DNA of 64,000 nt from Salegentibacter holothuriorum (GTDB lineage Bacteria > Bacteroidota > Bacteroidia > Flavobacteriales > Flavobacteriaceae): positions 62,001 to 126,000 of the forward strand of contig NZ_FUYY01000007.1 of NCBI RefSeq assembly GCF_900168045.1, read 5' to 3'. The notes beneath the pieces are model-generated. The model was not told the origin of the DNA. It made no database searches and saw nothing but the letters and a program-made list of their open reading frames with translations. Positions 63,650-64,000 of this stretch are shown here, in pieces; the stretch's first letter is position 1, and each line of letters opens with the position of its first letter. Both the position numbers and the translations under genes were made by a program.

Positions 63650-63657
63650 CAAAGGTA
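63650..63657 (-). promoter_or_regulatory. -7 box of rlmB
   Basis: On the minus strand it reads TACCTTTG, ending 5 bp before the rlmB ATG, which implies a leaderless message. Confidence 0.5.
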
Positions 63658-63696
63658 GGTTTTGTTTTTAAAATTATGGAATTACCGGAAATAAAA

Positions 63697-63720
63697 AAAC
63701 CACCCGGTTAGGGGTGGTTT
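63697..63720 (-). terminator. Intrinsic terminator of the last gene
   Basis: AAACCACCC (63697-63705) pairs with GGGTGGTTT (63712-63720). On the minus strand a run of Ts follows. It ends the partial gene at 63744 and may also insulate rlmB. Confidence 0.8.
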
Positions 63721-63743
63721 TATAATAAGATAAGAATACCTAT

Positions 63744-64000
63744 TTAGAATCCATCAGAATATTCAATGTCAAAACTTGCAACATTACCATTTACTGAAGT
63801 AACATTTCCAATTTCAAATACTCCGTAGAAGTCTTGAGTTTCTACGTTGCCATCTTCATCTTCGATGTCTCTGGTGTCCTTATATATAAATAAATCACCA
63901 TCTACAAGATTTGTTGCTGAGGTAATTTCGTTACCATTTTCAAAAGCTGCCCTAGCTGAAAGTACATCAGCGTCCTCCAGGTTGAAACTGTTATCAGCTT
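63744..64000 (-). CDS. Unknown protein, C-terminal part (5' end outside window)
   Basis: An open minus-strand frame runs from the window edge to TAA at 63744, giving 85 visible residues. The sequence is acidic and beta-like, with segments such as NLVDGDLFIYKDTRD, FYGVFEIGNVTSVNGN and the end SFDIEYSDGF. I do not recognise the family, but the composition suggests an exported protein or lipoprotein. A terminator follows directly. Its start and any signal peptide lie beyond the window. Confidence 0.6.
   Translation of the reverse strand, partial: ADNSFNLEDADVLSARAAFENGNEITSATNLVDGDLFIYKDTRDIEDEDGNVETQDFYGVFEIGNVTSVNGNVASFDIEYSDGF

Noticed and set aside
1-64000. tRNA, rRNA, CRISPR or insertion sequence
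   Set aside because: I saw no tRNA T-loop pattern, rRNA-like sequence, regular spacer-repeat array or transposase gene in the window.

Overview
The window looks like a chromosomal segment of a marine-type member of the Flavobacteriaceae (Bacteroidota), perhaps near Salegentibacter or Gramella; that genus guess is inference only. Supporting signs are low GC, many promoter-like TAnnTTTG boxes with few strong Shine-Dalgarno sequences, and family content typical of the group: GldJ, PorV, a PorP/SprF protein, an OmpA/PD40 protein, a 1606-residue adhesin with a type-B gliding-motility C-terminal domain, a PafA-like phosphatase and DUF5723, DUF5995 and DUF4136 proteins. I see no rRNA, tRNA, CRISPR array, insertion sequence or prophage.

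Layout. 1-2.4 kb: the end of an ABC-2 permease, an orphan response regulator, and a 628-bp gap with a promoter, hairpins and a forward terminator that look like a structured small RNA. 2.4-7.2 kb: a minus-strand group (coiled-coil lipoprotein, 98-aa protein, patatin lipase, M19 dipeptidase) opposite a DUF5995 gene. 7.3-12.7 kb: galT/galK, a bile-acid/sodium symporter family protein, a repeat-rich gap and two hypothetical genes. 12.7-20.7 kb: murF and gldJ (minus), then porV, cdd, pdhA and pdhC (plus); porU, which I would expect between gldJ and porV, is absent. 20.7-30 kb: M28 peptidase, SDR, SprT-like protein, mannose-1-phosphate guanylyltransferase, DUF389 protein, a two-gene Mla-like ABC transporter, PafA-like phosphatase and a glycosyltransferase. 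30-37.4 kb: an orphan phage-tail-tube-like protein, a methyltransferase/KAS III pair, gcvP, a UbiA-like membrane protein, and an ECF sigma factor with a small zinc protein.

37.5-44.6 kb: M3 peptidase, purK-purE, and hpt-adk-obgE followed by a DUF4136 lipoprotein. 44.6-52.1 kb: the surface-adhesion operon (adhesin, PorP/SprF protein, OmpA/PD40 protein), a likely client of the type IX secretion system to which PorV belongs and which GldJ supports. 52.3-60.3 kb: TPR protein, mpl, radC, a degenerate deacetylase-like protein, a HAD phosphatase and three envelope proteins of unknown role. 60.2-64 kb: rarA, a rhomboid protease, rlmB and the end of an unknown gene.

Most genes are core housekeeping or envelope functions. 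The less ordinary signals are the putative small RNA, shared palindromic operator-like motifs, dispersed palindromic repeats (two of which have entered the coding sequences of the rhomboid and rlmB genes), the orphan tail-tube gene, the missing porU, the lipoprotein/98-aa/patatin group and a deacetylase-fold protein without visible catalytic residues. No single locus is clearly a new system. The small RNA region and the lipoprotein/98-aa/patatin operon are the best candidates.
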